Shown one piece after another: positions 1 through 8,187 of a DNA stretch of 50,716 nucleotides. Source of the DNA: Acidobacteriota bacterium (GTDB lineage: Bacteria > Acidobacteriota > Vicinamibacteria > Vicinamibacterales > CAVVIG01); assembly GCA_020850715.1 (NCBI GenBank), contig JADZED010000077.1:1-50716 (forward strand), written 5' to 3'. The translations under genes and the position numbers were made by a program. Under the pieces are notes generated by a model, which had not been told where the DNA came from, did no database searches, and worked only from the letters and a program-made list of their open reading frames with translations. The first letter of the stretch is position 1. Each line of letters begins with the position of its first letter.

Positions 1-136
1 GCACGTACGTCTGCAGCGCGAGCCGCTGCGCCCGATGGCCGAAGCAGCGTTGAAACGGTTCGAGCCAGCGGATCAAACGCTGCACGCGAACGGTCGCCGT
101 GCGATCGATCACCGCGCCGCAGCGTACCCAATTCAC
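1..136 (-). CDS. possible N-terminal fragment of an IS701-type transposase, cut by window edge
   Basis: On the minus strand an open frame runs from a GTG at 136 (or 110-112) off the left edge. The visible peptide contains RWLEPFQRCFGHRAQRLALQ, followed by TYV. This resembles the N-terminal pattern I associate with IS701-like DDE transposases, where a W-L-x-P-F stretch, a G-H-[KR]-A-R-like basic patch and a Y-[LV] pair precede the catalytic core. No catalytic residues are inside the window, so the call rests on a short similarity from memory. It lies just downstream of galT and in the same direction. It may equally be a chance reading frame. Confidence 0.3.
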   Translation of the reverse strand, partial: MNWVRCGAVIDRTATVRVQRLIRWLEPFQRCFGHRAQRLALQTYV

Positions 137-207
137 GCGACCGGTACAAGGTCTTCACCATTCACGAAAACATTCCGGAATACGTCGCCGGATCTGACAA
201 AGTCGTA

Positions 208-1209
208 CTAGGGCGCGGCCGCGCGCAGCACCTGCGCCGCCTCCTCAGGCGAGGTGGGGTTGATGTAGAACCCCGTCCCCCATTCGAAGCCGGCCACCCG
301 CGACAGCTTCGGCATCAGCTCGACGTGCCAGTGGTAGAACGGCCCTACCTCCTCGGCAAAGGGCGCCGTGTGCACGATCAGGTTGAAGGGCGGCGACGCC
401 AGCGCCTTGTTCATCCGCGCGACGGTTCCCTTCAGCATGCGCGCGAGGCTCTCGTACTCGGACCGCGGCGCCTCCTCGAACTGCGCGCCGTGGTGACGCG
501 GCAGGAACCAGGTCTCGAACGGCAGCCTCGACGCCCAGGGCGCCAGCGCCACCAGGTTCTGATCCTCGGCGATGACCCGCTGCGCCTCGGCAATCTCCTG
601 ACGGATGATGTCGCAGAAGATACAGCGCTCGTGATCGGCGTAGTGCTTGCGCGCGCCGTCGATCTCGCGGCGTGCGATGTCGGGCACGATCGGCAGGGCG
701 ATGAGCTGCGAGTGCGGATGATCGAGCGTCGCCCCGGCCGTGCCGCCCTGATTCTTGAACACGATGACGTAGCGCAGGCGCTGATCGCGCTCGAGATCGA
801 GCATGCGCTCGCGCCAGGCGGCCAGCACCTGCACGATCACGTGCTCGTCCATCGAGGCGAGGTCGGCCGCGTGCTCGGGCGTCTCGATGATCACTTCGTG
901 CGCGCCAATCCCGTTCATCCGGTCGAACAGGCCGTGCCCCTGCCGATCGAGCGCCCCTTCCACGCGCAGCGCCGGGAAGCGGTTCGGCACGACCCGCAGG
1001 TTCCAGCCGGGTCCGTTAGGCACCGACCCCTCGGGCCGCAGCGCGAAGATCTCGGGCGGCGTCATGTCCTCGTGGCCCGGGCAGAACGGGCACTGCTCGA
1101 CTGGATCAGCGGCCATCCGCTCGACGCGGAAGTCGTTGGGACGCTTGCGCCGCTCGGTGGCAATCGCCACCCAGCGGCCGGTCAGGGGGTCTCGGCGAAG
1201 TTCGGGCAC
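208..1209 (-). CDS. galT: galactose-1-phosphate uridylyltransferase
   Basis: GalT exchanges UMP between UDP-glucose and galactose-1-phosphate in the Leloir pathway (cytoplasmic). The 333-aa product has the HIT-superfamily signature HPHSQ at residues 164-168, with the second His (about 166) being the residue uridylylated in the family. Paired cysteines CPFC (40-43) and CIFC (about 196-199) look like metal-binding sites, and a C-terminal HWHVELMP motif completes the second His cluster. Length is close to the usual 330-350 aa. The start is GTG, giving PELRRDPLTGRWV, which aligns with the family N-terminus. It is the last gene of a minus-strand cluster, 55 bases after yraN. No other Leloir gene is nearby, so it could act on another sugar phosphate. 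Confidence 0.93.
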   Translation of the reverse strand: MPELRRDPLTGRWVAIATERRKRPNDFRVERMAADPVEQCPFCPGHEDMTPPEIFALRPEGSVPNGPGWNLRVVPNRFPALRVEGALDRQGHGLFDRMNGIGAHEVIIETPEHAADLASMDEHVIVQVLAAWRERMLDLERDQRLRYVIVFKNQGGTAGATLDHPHSQLIALPIVPDIARREIDGARKHYADHERCIFCDIIRQEIAEAQRVIAEDQNLVALAPWASRLPFETWFLPRHHGAQFEEAPRSEYESLARMLKGTVARMNKALASPPFNLIVHTAPFAEEVGPFYHWHVELMPKLSRVAGFEWGTGFYINPTSPEEAAQVLRAAAP

Positions 1210-1264
1210 GGGAATCTCGGGATAGGGGTCGGGGTCCAGGGTTCAGGGTTGCGAAGCTCTGAGC

Positions 1265-1633
1265 TCAAGCCATGGCGTCGAACGCATTGGGAAACACTTC
1301 GATCGCGGCGTGGGGGCCATCCACCTGCACGGTGACGACGTCGAAGCGGCACCGGCAGCCTGCAAGCCGGTGACGTGCGACGAAGTCGGCCGCGAGTTGC
1401 GCGATGCGCCGGCGCTTCCATGCCGTGACTGCCTCGCCCGCGGCGCCGAACGCCCGTCCCCTGCGGGCCTTCACCTCCACGAAGACCAGCGTCGGACCGT
1501 CGCGCGCGATGATGTCCAGTTCGCCGCCCCGCAGCCGATAGCGTCTGGCAATAATCGCGTACCCGCGGCGCTCCAGTTCCGCGCAGGCGAGATCTTCGCC
1601 CGTTTCGCCGAAAGCCGTCCGGCTGCGGAACAT
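1265..1633 (-). CDS. YraN/UPF0102 family nuclease-fold protein
   Basis: Small protein of the UPF0102 (YraN) family, which has a PD-(D/E)XK-type restriction-endonuclease fold but no well-established cellular role. Family hallmarks are visible in order: GETGEDLA near the N-terminus, ERRGYAI, RLRGGELDIIARDG (the ELD acidic motif), then VFVEVKARRG carrying the E-x-K catalytic-type pair, and RFDVVTV near the C-terminus. The ATG at 1633 gives 122 aa, the normal size; a TTG at 1654 would add seven residues. It sits 77 bases after the aminotransferase gene and 55 bases before galT, in one transcriptional direction, so it is probably a passenger of the same operon. Confidence 0.88.
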   Translation of the reverse strand: MFRSRTAFGETGEDLACAELERRGYAIIARRYRLRGGELDIIARDGPTLVFVEVKARRGRAFGAAGEAVTAWKRRRIAQLAADFVARHRLAGCRCRFDVVTVQVDGPHAAIEVFPNAFDAMA

Positions 1634-1710
1634 GATGCGATCCAGCCCCAGCAAACGCCGGGCCGGCTCGTCGCGTCCGCGCCTGGTGCAAAGCCGCGCA
1701 GATCACGAAG

Positions 1711-3090
1711 TTACGCGGGGCGCCGATGTTCCATGTCCTTCGACCCCCCCAGGGCCTCGTGACGACATGTCGCCTCGATCTCCGCCAGCGCCTCGGCGAA
1801 GATCTCCACCGCGACGTCGGCCTGTTCCCGCGTGAGCACCAGCGGCGGCGAGAAGCGGATCGTGTTCCTCCCGGCGCCGAGCACCAGCAGTCCGCGGCGG
1901 AACGCGGCGGTCACCACCGCGTCGCGCTCGCGATCGGCCCGCTCCTTCGTCATCCGATCGCGTACCAGCTCCACGCCGATCATCAGGCCGCGGCCGCGCA
2001 CGTCGCCGACCAGGGGATGCGCCGCCATCAGCGACGACAGTCCCGCCTTCAGATGGGCGCCGACCTCCGCCGCGTTGGCGACCAATTGTTCCTTCAGCAG
2101 TCCGATCGTCGCAAGCGAGGCGGCGCAGGCGACCGGATTGCCGCCGAAGGTGCTGGCGTGCGCGCCGGGCGGCCAGGTCATCACGTCGGCGCGCGCCGCG
2201 GCAATCCCGAGCGGCAGCCCCGATGCAATGCCCTTGGCGATGGCGATCAGATCGGGCCGCACGCCCGAATGCTCGATCGCGAACATGCGGCCGGTGCGTC
2301 CCATGCCCGATTGCACTTCGTCGACGATGAGCAGGATCCCGTGCCTGGCCGTGATCGTGCGGAGGCCCTGGAGGAATTCGTCCGGCGCGACGATGTAGCC
2401 CCCTTCGCCCTGGATCGGCTCGACGACGATCGCGGCGACCTCCTCCGGCGCGACCAGCTGCCCGAAGATGCGATCCTCGAGGAAGCGCAGGCAATCGGCC
2501 GACGGCGACGGGCTGCCCGGAGCGGGACGGTAGACGTCTGGATACGGCGCGTGGTACACGCCGGGCATCATCACGCCAAAGCCGCGCCGCTGCGCGCTCT
2601 TGCTGGCAGTGAGCGACAGCGCGCCGAGGGTGCGGCCGTGGAACCCGCCGAAGAAGGCGATGAGGTTCGACCGCTTCGTCGACCACCGCGCCAGCTTGAT
2701 GCAGGCCTCGATCGCCTCCGCCCCGGAGTTGGAGAAGAACGATCGGACGCCGCCGTCGATCGGCACGATCGCGGCGATCTCCTCGGCAAGCTGCACCTGC
2801 GCCGCGTAATAGAAGTCGGTGCCCGACATGTGCAGGAACCGGCGCGACTGCTCGCACACCGCCTCGACGACCGCCGGGTGGGCATGACCGGTCGAGCTCA
2901 CGGCAATGCCGGCGGCGCAGTCGAGGAAGACGTTGCCGTCGACATCCTCGACCATGGCGCCGGCGCCCCGCGCCATCACGAACGGATACGTGCGGGTGTA
3001 GGACGGCGAGACGACGGCGGCATCGCGTGCGATGAGGGCCTGGGCCCTGGGGCCGGGGAGCGGGGTGACGATGCGAGGACGGATGGTCAT
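1711..3090 (-). CDS. class III (omega/4-aminobutyrate/acetylornithine-type) aminotransferase
   Basis: A 459-aa PLP enzyme of aminotransferase class III. Visible motifs: SNSGAEAIEACIKLAR (cofactor phosphate region), FFGGFHGRTLGALSLT, LLIVDEVQSGMGRTG (Asp that contacts the PLP pyridine nitrogen) and IAIAKGIASGLPLG containing the Schiff-base Lys. The tail GAGRNTIRFSPPL is typical of the subfamily usually annotated as 4-aminobutyrate or acetyl-ornithine aminotransferase-like. The substrate cannot be settled from sequence: GABA, acetylornithine and other omega-amino acids are all possible, so no symbol is given. The ATG at 3090 gives a normal N-terminus; a longer frame upstream overlaps cysS and is rejected. 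It follows cysS by 70 bases. Confidence 0.88.
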   Translation of the reverse strand: MTIRPRIVTPLPGPRAQALIARDAAVVSPSYTRTYPFVMARGAGAMVEDVDGNVFLDCAAGIAVSSTGHAHPAVVEAVCEQSRRFLHMSGTDFYYAAQVQLAEEIAAIVPIDGGVRSFFSNSGAEAIEACIKLARWSTKRSNLIAFFGGFHGRTLGALSLTASKSAQRRGFGVMMPGVYHAPYPDVYRPAPGSPSPSADCLRFLEDRIFGQLVAPEEVAAIVVEPIQGEGGYIVAPDEFLQGLRTITARHGILLIVDEVQSGMGRTGRMFAIEHSGVRPDLIAIAKGIASGLPLGIAAARADVMTWPPGAHASTFGGNPVACAASLATIGLLKEQLVANAAEVGAHLKAGLSSLMAAHPLVGDVRGRGLMIGVELVRDRMTKERADRERDAVVTAAFRRGLLVLGAGRNTIRFSPPLVLTREQADVAVEIFAEALAEIEATCRHEALGGSKDMEHRRPA

Positions 3091-3160
3091 CGTGCGAGAC
3101 GTCGATCGGGCAACCGGGGCGCCGGCGCCGGCGCCTGCCGGCGTCCGGCCGGGCCGGACC

Positions 3161-4582
3161 CTACTTCCGCTTCCAGCGCGTGCCGGCCGCGTTGTCTTCC
3201 AGCAGCACGCCGCGTGCCGCCAGCGCGTCGCGGATCCGGTCGGCCGCGGCGAAGTCGCGGCGCCGCCGCGCGGCCTGGCGATCGGCGATCGCCTGTTCGA
3301 TCTCGCCGATCGGCACCGGCGGCGCCGCCTCTTCCGCACGCCGCAGGCTGAGGATGCCCAGCACCCGGTCGACCATCCCGAACAGCGCCCTGATCCCCGG
3401 AACGTCGCCGGCGCCGACCTCCTCCGCATCCATGGCGGAGTTGAGCGCCCGGACGAGCTCGAAGATGGTTCCAAGCGCGGCCGCGGTGTTCAAATCGTCG
3501 CGCATCGAGGCCGCGAAGGCCGCCTCGGCCTCCGCGAGCCGAACCGCTATGGCCGCGTGTGCGCCGCCGCCGCCGCGTTCGACGCGGTCGACGCGCGCCA
3601 GGAAATCGGTCAGCCGGCGCAGCGATTCCTCGGCCTGCGCCAGGCTGGCCCAGGTGAAGTTCAGCGGCTTGCGGTAGTGGGCCGAGAGCAGCAGGTAGCG
3701 GACGGCCGACGGGCGAAACCCCTTTGCCACGAGGTCGGGAATCGTGTAGGTGTTGCCCAGCGACTTCGACATCTTCTCGTCGTCGACGAGGAGGTACTCG
3801 ACGTGGACCCAGAAGCGCGCGAACGGCCGGCCGGTGGCGCCTTCGCTCTGCGCGATTTCGTTCTCGTGGTGCGGGAAGATCAGATCGATGCCGCCGGCAT
3901 GGATGTCGATCGAGTCGCCGAGCAGCCGCAGCGCCATCGCCGAGCACTCGAGGTGCCAGCCCGGGCGGCCGCTCGGCTGCACCAGATCCCAGTGCGGCTC
4001 GTCGGCGCGCGCCCCTTTCCAGAGAACGAAGTCGCGCGCGTTCTCCTTGCCGTAGGTGTCCCCGTCGACGCGGGCGCCGTCCTGCATGCCTTCGTGATCC
4101 AGGCGCGCGAGCCGGCCGTAGCCCGGCATCGACGAGATCTTGAAGTAGATCGATCCGTCGCTCAGGTACGTGTGGCCGTTCTTCTCGAGTGCGGCGACCA
4201 GGCCAGCCATCGCGCGCAGGTTCGCCTCGTCGGTGGCGCGCGGCATCTCCTCGACCTCTTCGAGCCCGAGCGCGCGCGCATCCTCGCGGAACGCGGCGAT
4301 GAATTGATCGGTGTAGCGGCGCAGGTCCATGCCGGCCTGCCGGGCGCCGGCGATCGTGCGATCGTCCACGTCGGTGAAGTTCATGACGTGGCGCATCGCG
4401 TAGCCTTCGACGTACTTCAGCGTCCGCCGCAGCACGTCGATGCAGACGAAGGTGCGGAAGTTGCCGATGTGGCCGCGGGCGTAGACGGTGAGACCGCACG
4501 CGTACATGCGCACGGTCTGGTCGGCCAGCGGCGCAAAGTCCTCTTCGCGCCGCGTGAGCGTGTTGTAGAGACGCATCGTCAT
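3161..4582 (-). CDS. cysS: cysteinyl-tRNA synthetase
   Basis: Class I aminoacyl-tRNA synthetase that charges tRNA-Cys. The 473-aa product shows the HIGH-type motif as HIGN (residues 38-41), the zinc-binding set Cys29, Cys213 and His238/Glu242 region (PHHENE), and an intact KMSKS loop at 270-274. The family's FTDVDD and WHLECSAM segments are also present, followed by the DALR-like anticodon-binding region and a short basic C-terminus. The ATG at 4582 overlaps the stop of the upstream 89-aa gene as ATGA, so translation is probably coupled. This start matches the usual MxxYNTLT N-terminus; a frame running upstream to 4747 is in the neighbouring gene. Confidence 0.97.
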   Translation of the reverse strand: MTMRLYNTLTRREEDFAPLADQTVRMYACGLTVYARGHIGNFRTFVCIDVLRRTLKYVEGYAMRHVMNFTDVDDRTIAGARQAGMDLRRYTDQFIAAFREDARALGLEEVEEMPRATDEANLRAMAGLVAALEKNGHTYLSDGSIYFKISSMPGYGRLARLDHEGMQDGARVDGDTYGKENARDFVLWKGARADEPHWDLVQPSGRPGWHLECSAMALRLLGDSIDIHAGGIDLIFPHHENEIAQSEGATGRPFARFWVHVEYLLVDDEKMSKSLGNTYTIPDLVAKGFRPSAVRYLLLSAHYRKPLNFTWASLAQAEESLRRLTDFLARVDRVERGGGGAHAAIAVRLAEAEAAFAASMRDDLNTAAALGTIFELVRALNSAMDAEEVGAGDVPGIRALFGMVDRVLGILSLRRAEEAAPPVPIGEIEQAIADRQAARRRRDFAAADRIRDALAARGVLLEDNAAGTRWKRK

Positions 4583-4848
4583 GAGCGGATCGGGACCGAC
4601 GCCTGCCATTCGGGATGGCCGCCGGCGGTGACGGCGATGCGCAGCCGGCCGTCGCGCACCTGGAAGCGGACCGCGCAGCGGCTGTGGCGGCCGGCAGCCG
4701 CCAGGACCTGTTCGACCGCGCTCAGCGCCGCCGGATCGCCCGGGCAACCGACCGCGTCCATGATCGTCCGTGCCACGTCGTTCACCATGCCCTCGAACGA
4801 GGCCCCGTCGGACAGTTCCAGCGCGAAAGCGAACTCCTGGTCCGGCAC
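4579..4848 (-). CDS. 89-aa hypothetical protein, translationally coupled to cysS
   Basis: Not recognised as a named family. The 89-aa product starts at a GTG (4846-4848) and has an acidic N-terminal half (EFAFALELSDGASFEGMV), a helical middle and a basic C-terminal beta-rich half (CAVRFQVRDGRLRIAVTAGG). That layout faintly recalls a shortened histidine-kinase-like ATPase or anti-sigma fold, but no N, G1 or G2 box is visible, so no function is assigned. Its TGA overlaps the cysS ATG by four bases and it begins nine bases after ribF ends. The tight packing and sensible codon use argue that it is a real gene. Confidence 0.7.
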   Translation of the reverse strand: MPDQEFAFALELSDGASFEGMVNDVARTIMDAVGCPGDPAALSAVEQVLAAAGRHSRCAVRFQVRDGRLRIAVTAGGHPEWQASVPIRS

Positions 4849-4857
4849 GAACGGCGA

Positions 4858-5796
4858 TTATAGCGAAAGCTGCCCGAACAGCGTCCGGGCTCTCGCGCAG
4901 TCGGCGGCGATCTGGGCCCTGAGCCCGTCGATCGATTCGAACGCCCGCTCGTCGCGCAGCCGCTGCACGAAGCCGACGCGCAGCGGCGATCCGTACAGGT
5001 CGCCGTCGAAGTCGAACAGGTGCGTCTCGACGATCTCGCCTCCGCTGCGATCGACGGTGGGCCGCACGCCGATATTGGTCACCGACGGCCGCAGCACGCC
5101 GCTCACCGTCGCCAGCGTCGCATACACGCCGCGCGGCGGAATGAGCTCGTTCGGCGTGCAGAGATTCGCGGTCGGAAAGCCGAGGGTGCGGCCGCGGGCG
5201 TCGCCCCGCACGACCTCGCCGTCGATGTAGTACTGGTGTCCGAGCAGCGCGCCCGCCTCGTCGACGCGGCCCTCGCCGACCAGCCGCCGGATCCGCGTGC
5301 TGCTGACGACGAAATCCTTGTAGCGGACCGGGTCGATCTTCTCCGCCTTGAAGGCATAGCGGATGCCGAGCGCGCGCAGGAGCGTGAAGTTCCCGGCGCG
5401 GTCGTGGCCGAAGAGGAAGTTGGCGCCCACCCAGACCTCGCTGATGCGCAGCCAGTCGACGAGCACCCGCTCCACGAACCGCTCGGGCTCCCAGAGCGAC
5501 AGCTCACGCGTGAAGCGGACGATGGCGGCTCCCTGCACGCCGGCGGCGGCCAGCGCTTCGAGCTTCTGCGCCTTCGTCATGAGCAGCAGGGGCGCCTTGT
5601 CGGGCCGGACGACGCGCGGGGGATGCGGGTCGAAGGTCATCACGACCGACGTGCACCCGCGCTCGCCGGCCGTGCGCCTGAGCCGGTCGAGGATCTTCTG
5701 GTGGCCGCGGTGCACGCCGTCGAAGTTGCCGAGCGCGAGCACCGGCTGGCGCCAGCGCGCCGGCCGCGGATCATCCGGGAAATGGATGATGTCCAT
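4858..5796 (-). CDS. ribF: bifunctional riboflavin kinase / FAD synthetase
   Basis: RibF phosphorylates riboflavin to FMN and adenylylates FMN to FAD. The 312-aa product has the N-terminal nucleotidyltransferase domain with LALGNFDGVHRGHQKIL (GNFDGVHxGH signature, about residues 20-36), followed by the TFDPHPPRVVRP segment and SSTRIRRLVGEG. The C-terminal riboflavin-kinase domain has the GFPTANL motif near residue 205 and the THLFDFDGDLYG strand. Length is standard. It lies 18 bases after the MBL hydrolase gene and nine bases before the 89-aa gene, all on the minus strand, consistent with one operon. No FMN riboswitch is visible upstream. Confidence 0.96.
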   Translation of the reverse strand: MDIIHFPDDPRPARWRQPVLALGNFDGVHRGHQKILDRLRRTAGERGCTSVVMTFDPHPPRVVRPDKAPLLLMTKAQKLEALAAAGVQGAAIVRFTRELSLWEPERFVERVLVDWLRISEVWVGANFLFGHDRAGNFTLLRALGIRYAFKAEKIDPVRYKDFVVSSTRIRRLVGEGRVDEAGALLGHQYYIDGEVVRGDARGRTLGFPTANLCTPNELIPPRGVYATLATVSGVLRPSVTNIGVRPTVDRSGGEIVETHLFDFDGDLYGSPLRVGFVQRLRDERAFESIDGLRAQIAADCARARTLFGQLSL

Positions 5797-5814
5797 GGCC
5801 GCCAGCGTCGAGTC

Positions 5815-6579
5815 TCACGCGATCTCCAGCACGAGCCCATCGTACCCCAGCTCCACGCCGCGCGGCAGGCGCGCGCAGGTCGAGGCGTGCGGCAGATCGT
5901 GGCAGACGTGCGTGAAGTACGCGCGCTCCGGCGCGATCCTGGCCACCGCCTCCAGCGCCTCGCCGAGGCTGAAATGGGTCGGGTGCGGCCGTTCGCGCAG
6001 CGCGTCGAGCACCAGCACCTTCACGCCGTCGAGCAGCGGCCACGAGGCGTCGGGAATGCGGTTGCAGTCGGTAAGATAGGCAAAATCGCCGGCGCGGAAT
6101 CCCAGAATCAGCCGGCGGCCGTGGTACAGCGGGACGGGCACGAACTCGGCGCCCCCGAGCGTGAACGGCCCGACAATGCGGGACGCCGCCAGCTGCGCGA
6201 CCGCGCCGGCGTAGTCCTCGGGGGGCGAGAAGATGTAGGCGAACATGCGCCGGAGCGCCTCGAGCGTCGGCGCGTCGGCGTACACCGGGATCGCCGTGCG
6301 CTGCAGCGCGTTGAACCGGCGCACGTCGTCGAGCCCCAGCACGTGATCGGCGTGGCTGTGGGTGTACAGGATCGCGTCCACGCGCCGGAGATCGCAGGAG
6401 AGCGCCTGCGCGCGCAGATCGGTCGAGGTGTCCACGAGCACGTGGAGGCCGCCGGTCTCGATCAGGATCGACGGCCGGAGCCGCCGGTCGCGGGGATCGG
6501 CCGAGCGGCACACCTCGCAGGCGCACCCGATTGCCGGCACGCCGTGCGAGGTCCCGGTGCCGAGGAGCGTCACTTTCAT
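5815..6579 (-). CDS. MBL-fold metallohydrolase, PhnP-like
   Basis: A 254-aa metallo-beta-lactamase-fold hydrolase. The N-terminus LLGTGTSHGVPAIGCACEVC, with two cysteines, matches the PhnP/tRNase Z-like subgroup in which cysteines bind a structural zinc. The metal site motif is THSHADHVLGLDD (HxHxDH), with further candidate ligands in LTDCNRIP and the C-terminal FTHVCHDLPHA. PhnP proteins are cyclic phosphodiesterases, but without phn genes nearby the substrate is unknown. The ATG at 6579 fits the family start; frames reaching upstream enter the DUF1844 gene. It is 29 bases downstream of that gene and 18 bases upstream of ribF. Confidence 0.88.
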   Translation of the reverse strand: MKVTLLGTGTSHGVPAIGCACEVCRSADPRDRRLRPSILIETGGLHVLVDTSTDLRAQALSCDLRRVDAILYTHSHADHVLGLDDVRRFNALQRTAIPVYADAPTLEALRRMFAYIFSPPEDYAGAVAQLAASRIVGPFTLGGAEFVPVPLYHGRRLILGFRAGDFAYLTDCNRIPDASWPLLDGVKVLVLDALRERPHPTHFSLGEALEAVARIAPERAYFTHVCHDLPHASTCARLPRGVELGYDGLVLEIA

Positions 6580-6608
6580 GGCCGGTTGCCGGCGGCAGGA
6601 CGCCGGCG

Positions 6609-6896
6609 TCAGGGCACGACGATGCGCGAGCCGCCGCGGGCGGCCTCGACGAAGCGGAGGCGGAGCTCGTACAGGACCTGCTCGAGCACCTGACGCTCTT
6701 CCGCAGTGAGATTGCCGCGCGTCTTGGCTTCCAGCAGTCCGAGAATCTCGATCATCTGCGAGGCCCCCTCGAGATTGGCAGGCAGAGGCTCGCCCGAGAC
6801 CGGATCGGGGAGATCGCCGAAATGGATCGCCGCCGTGCTCGCGAGCGAGAGCACGAAGGCGGTGAAGTCGAGCGAGGGCGCCGGCTGATCGGTCAT
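6609..6896 (-). CDS. DUF1844 domain protein
   Basis: A 95-aa protein matching DUF1844: the segment LDFTAFVLSLASTAAIHFGD followed by LPANLEGASQMIEILGLLEAKTRGNLTAEE is the domain's typical hydrophobic helix and acidic helix pair. The function of the family is unknown. It is first in the minus-strand cluster that continues through galT, and starts 67 bases from divergent mazG. A -10-like TAGAAT lies eight bases upstream of the ATG with no Shine-Dalgarno, so the transcript may be leaderless. Confidence 0.85.
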   Translation of the reverse strand: MTDQPAPSLDFTAFVLSLASTAAIHFGDLPDPVSGEPLPANLEGASQMIEILGLLEAKTRGNLTAEERQVLEQVLYELRLRFVEAARGGSRIVVP

Positions 6897-6904
6897 CGCG
6901 TTCC

Positions 6905-6910
6905 ATTCTA
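6905..6910 (-). promoter_or_regulatory. -10-like hexamer for the DUF1844-galT cluster
   Basis: On the minus strand TAGAAT is followed by eight bases and then the ATG at 6896. A start of transcription six to eight bases after the hexamer would fall at or next to the start codon. No -35 hexamer is obvious. Confidence 0.5.
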
Positions 6911-6963
6911 CCCACCTTTGCGCCCCTGGCGCTCCGGCGCCGAAGGCCTCACCATATGGCGAT

Positions 6964-7788
6964 ATGGACAGCCGCTCAGCCGCCGCCGCGTTCACCCGAC
7001 TGGTCGGGATTGTCGCGAGGCTCCGATCGCCGGACGGTTGTCCGTGGGACCGCGAGCAGACCGTCGACACGCTCGGGCCGTTCGTGCTCGAAGAGACCTA
7101 CGAGGTCCTCGACGCCATCGACCGTCACGACCACGACGCGCTCCGGGAGGAGCTCGGCGACTTCCTGTTCGAAGCGGTCTTCCTCGCCCAGATCGAGTCC
7201 GAGGCCGGCCGCTTCTCCATCGCCGACGCGCTCACTGCCGTCGGCGACAAGCTCGTGCGGCGCCACCCGCACGTCTTCGCCCGCGACCGCGGGGAGCCGC
7301 CCCTCGGGACGGCCGGCGAGGTGCGCGTGCGGTGGGAGGAGATCAAGCGGCAGGAGCGCGGCGGCGCCGCCGCCAGGCCGGCGACGCTGCTGAGCGGCAT
7401 CGCGCCGGCGCTGCCGGCGCTGCTGCGCGCCTACCATCTCGGGCTGCGCGCGGCGTCGGTCAACTTCGACTGGGCGCGCGCCTCGGACGTGATGGCGAAG
7501 ATCCAGGAGGAGGTGGACGAGCTGCGCGCGGCCGTCGGCGTGGGCCCGGACGCGCGCGCCCACGCCGAAGAGGAGATGGGCGACCTGCTGTTCGCGATTG
7601 CCAACCTCGCGCGCAAGCTGGGCATCGAGCCCGAGACCGCGCTGCGCAAGGCGAACGACAAGTTCACGCACCGGTTCACCGCCATGGAAACCCTCGCCGC
7701 CTCCGCCGGACGCGCCATGCGGGAAATGACGATCGAGGAGCTCGAGGCGTGCTGGCAGCGGGTCAAGCGCGAGGCCCTGGATCGATAG
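6964..7788 (+). CDS. mazG: MazG-type nucleoside triphosphate pyrophosphohydrolase
   Basis: MazG hydrolyses NTPs to NMP and pyrophosphate and is linked to nucleotide sanitation and (p)ppGpp control. The 274-aa product has the tandem all-alpha MazG layout. The first half carries CPWDREQTVDTLGPFVLEETYEVLDAI and EELGDFLFEAVFLA (the EExxE...ExxD metal-binding helices). The second half repeats the pattern as EEVDELRAA and EEEMGDLLFAIANLAR, which is usually the active copy. Length is normal. It is divergent from the DUF1844 cluster and followed by about 400 bases without a convincing gene. An ATG in another frame at 6956 is ignored. Confidence 0.93.
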   Translation: MDSRSAAAAFTRLVGIVARLRSPDGCPWDREQTVDTLGPFVLEETYEVLDAIDRHDHDALREELGDFLFEAVFLAQIESEAGRFSIADALTAVGDKLVRRHPHVFARDRGEPPLGTAGEVRVRWEEIKRQERGGAAARPATLLSGIAPALPALLRAYHLGLRAASVNFDWARASDVMAKIQEEVDELRAAVGVGPDARAHAEEEMGDLLFAIANLARKLGIEPETALRKANDKFTHRFTAMETLAASAGRAMREMTIEELEACWQRVKREALDR

Positions 7789-8187
7789 CGGCACGCCTGG
7801 GCCGCCATCATCGCCCTGATGCCCTGCCGCGACAGGGCGACGTTCACGAGGAGCCCACGCCGGGAGCGCACAGCTTCAGGCCACTCGCGATCTGCGCGGC
7901 CCGGACCGGGTGCAATCGGTCGACAGACTCGAGCTCACCGATCAGCCGCGCGTCGGCCAGCAGGTCGGCTGGCTGATGCCATCAAAGCGGGCCGCGCTGA
8001 AGGGCTGAAGCGCGCCGCTCCGCTTCGAGCGGAATTCCGCGATCCGCGCGCTCGACGCGCGCGGCTGCCACGTACGCGCTCGCTCGTGCCGCTGCCCGCT
8101 CGAGGTGCACCGCGAGGAGGGTCCCGACCCGTCCAGCGCCGGGAAGCGTCGTGGCCGGCGAACGCGGCGACACGGTGCGCAGCAGGG
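7789..8187. other. region of about 400 bases without a convincing gene
   Basis: This lies between convergent mazG and comEC. On the minus strand a 69-codon frame (8191 to 7982) begins with an ATG that overlaps the comEC stop as ATGA; its product is alanine/arginine-rich and resembles nothing I recognise. A second minus-strand stretch reading ADLLADARLIGELESVDRLH looks protein-like but has no start. A perfect 6-bp stem GCCCTG/CAGGGC occurs at 7821-7838, without a T tract. The region could hold a decayed gene. Confidence 0.35.

Noticed and set aside
7821..7838. GCCCTG/CAGGGC hairpin as a rho-independent terminator for mazG or comEC
   Set aside because: The stem is only six base pairs and has no T tract on either strand.
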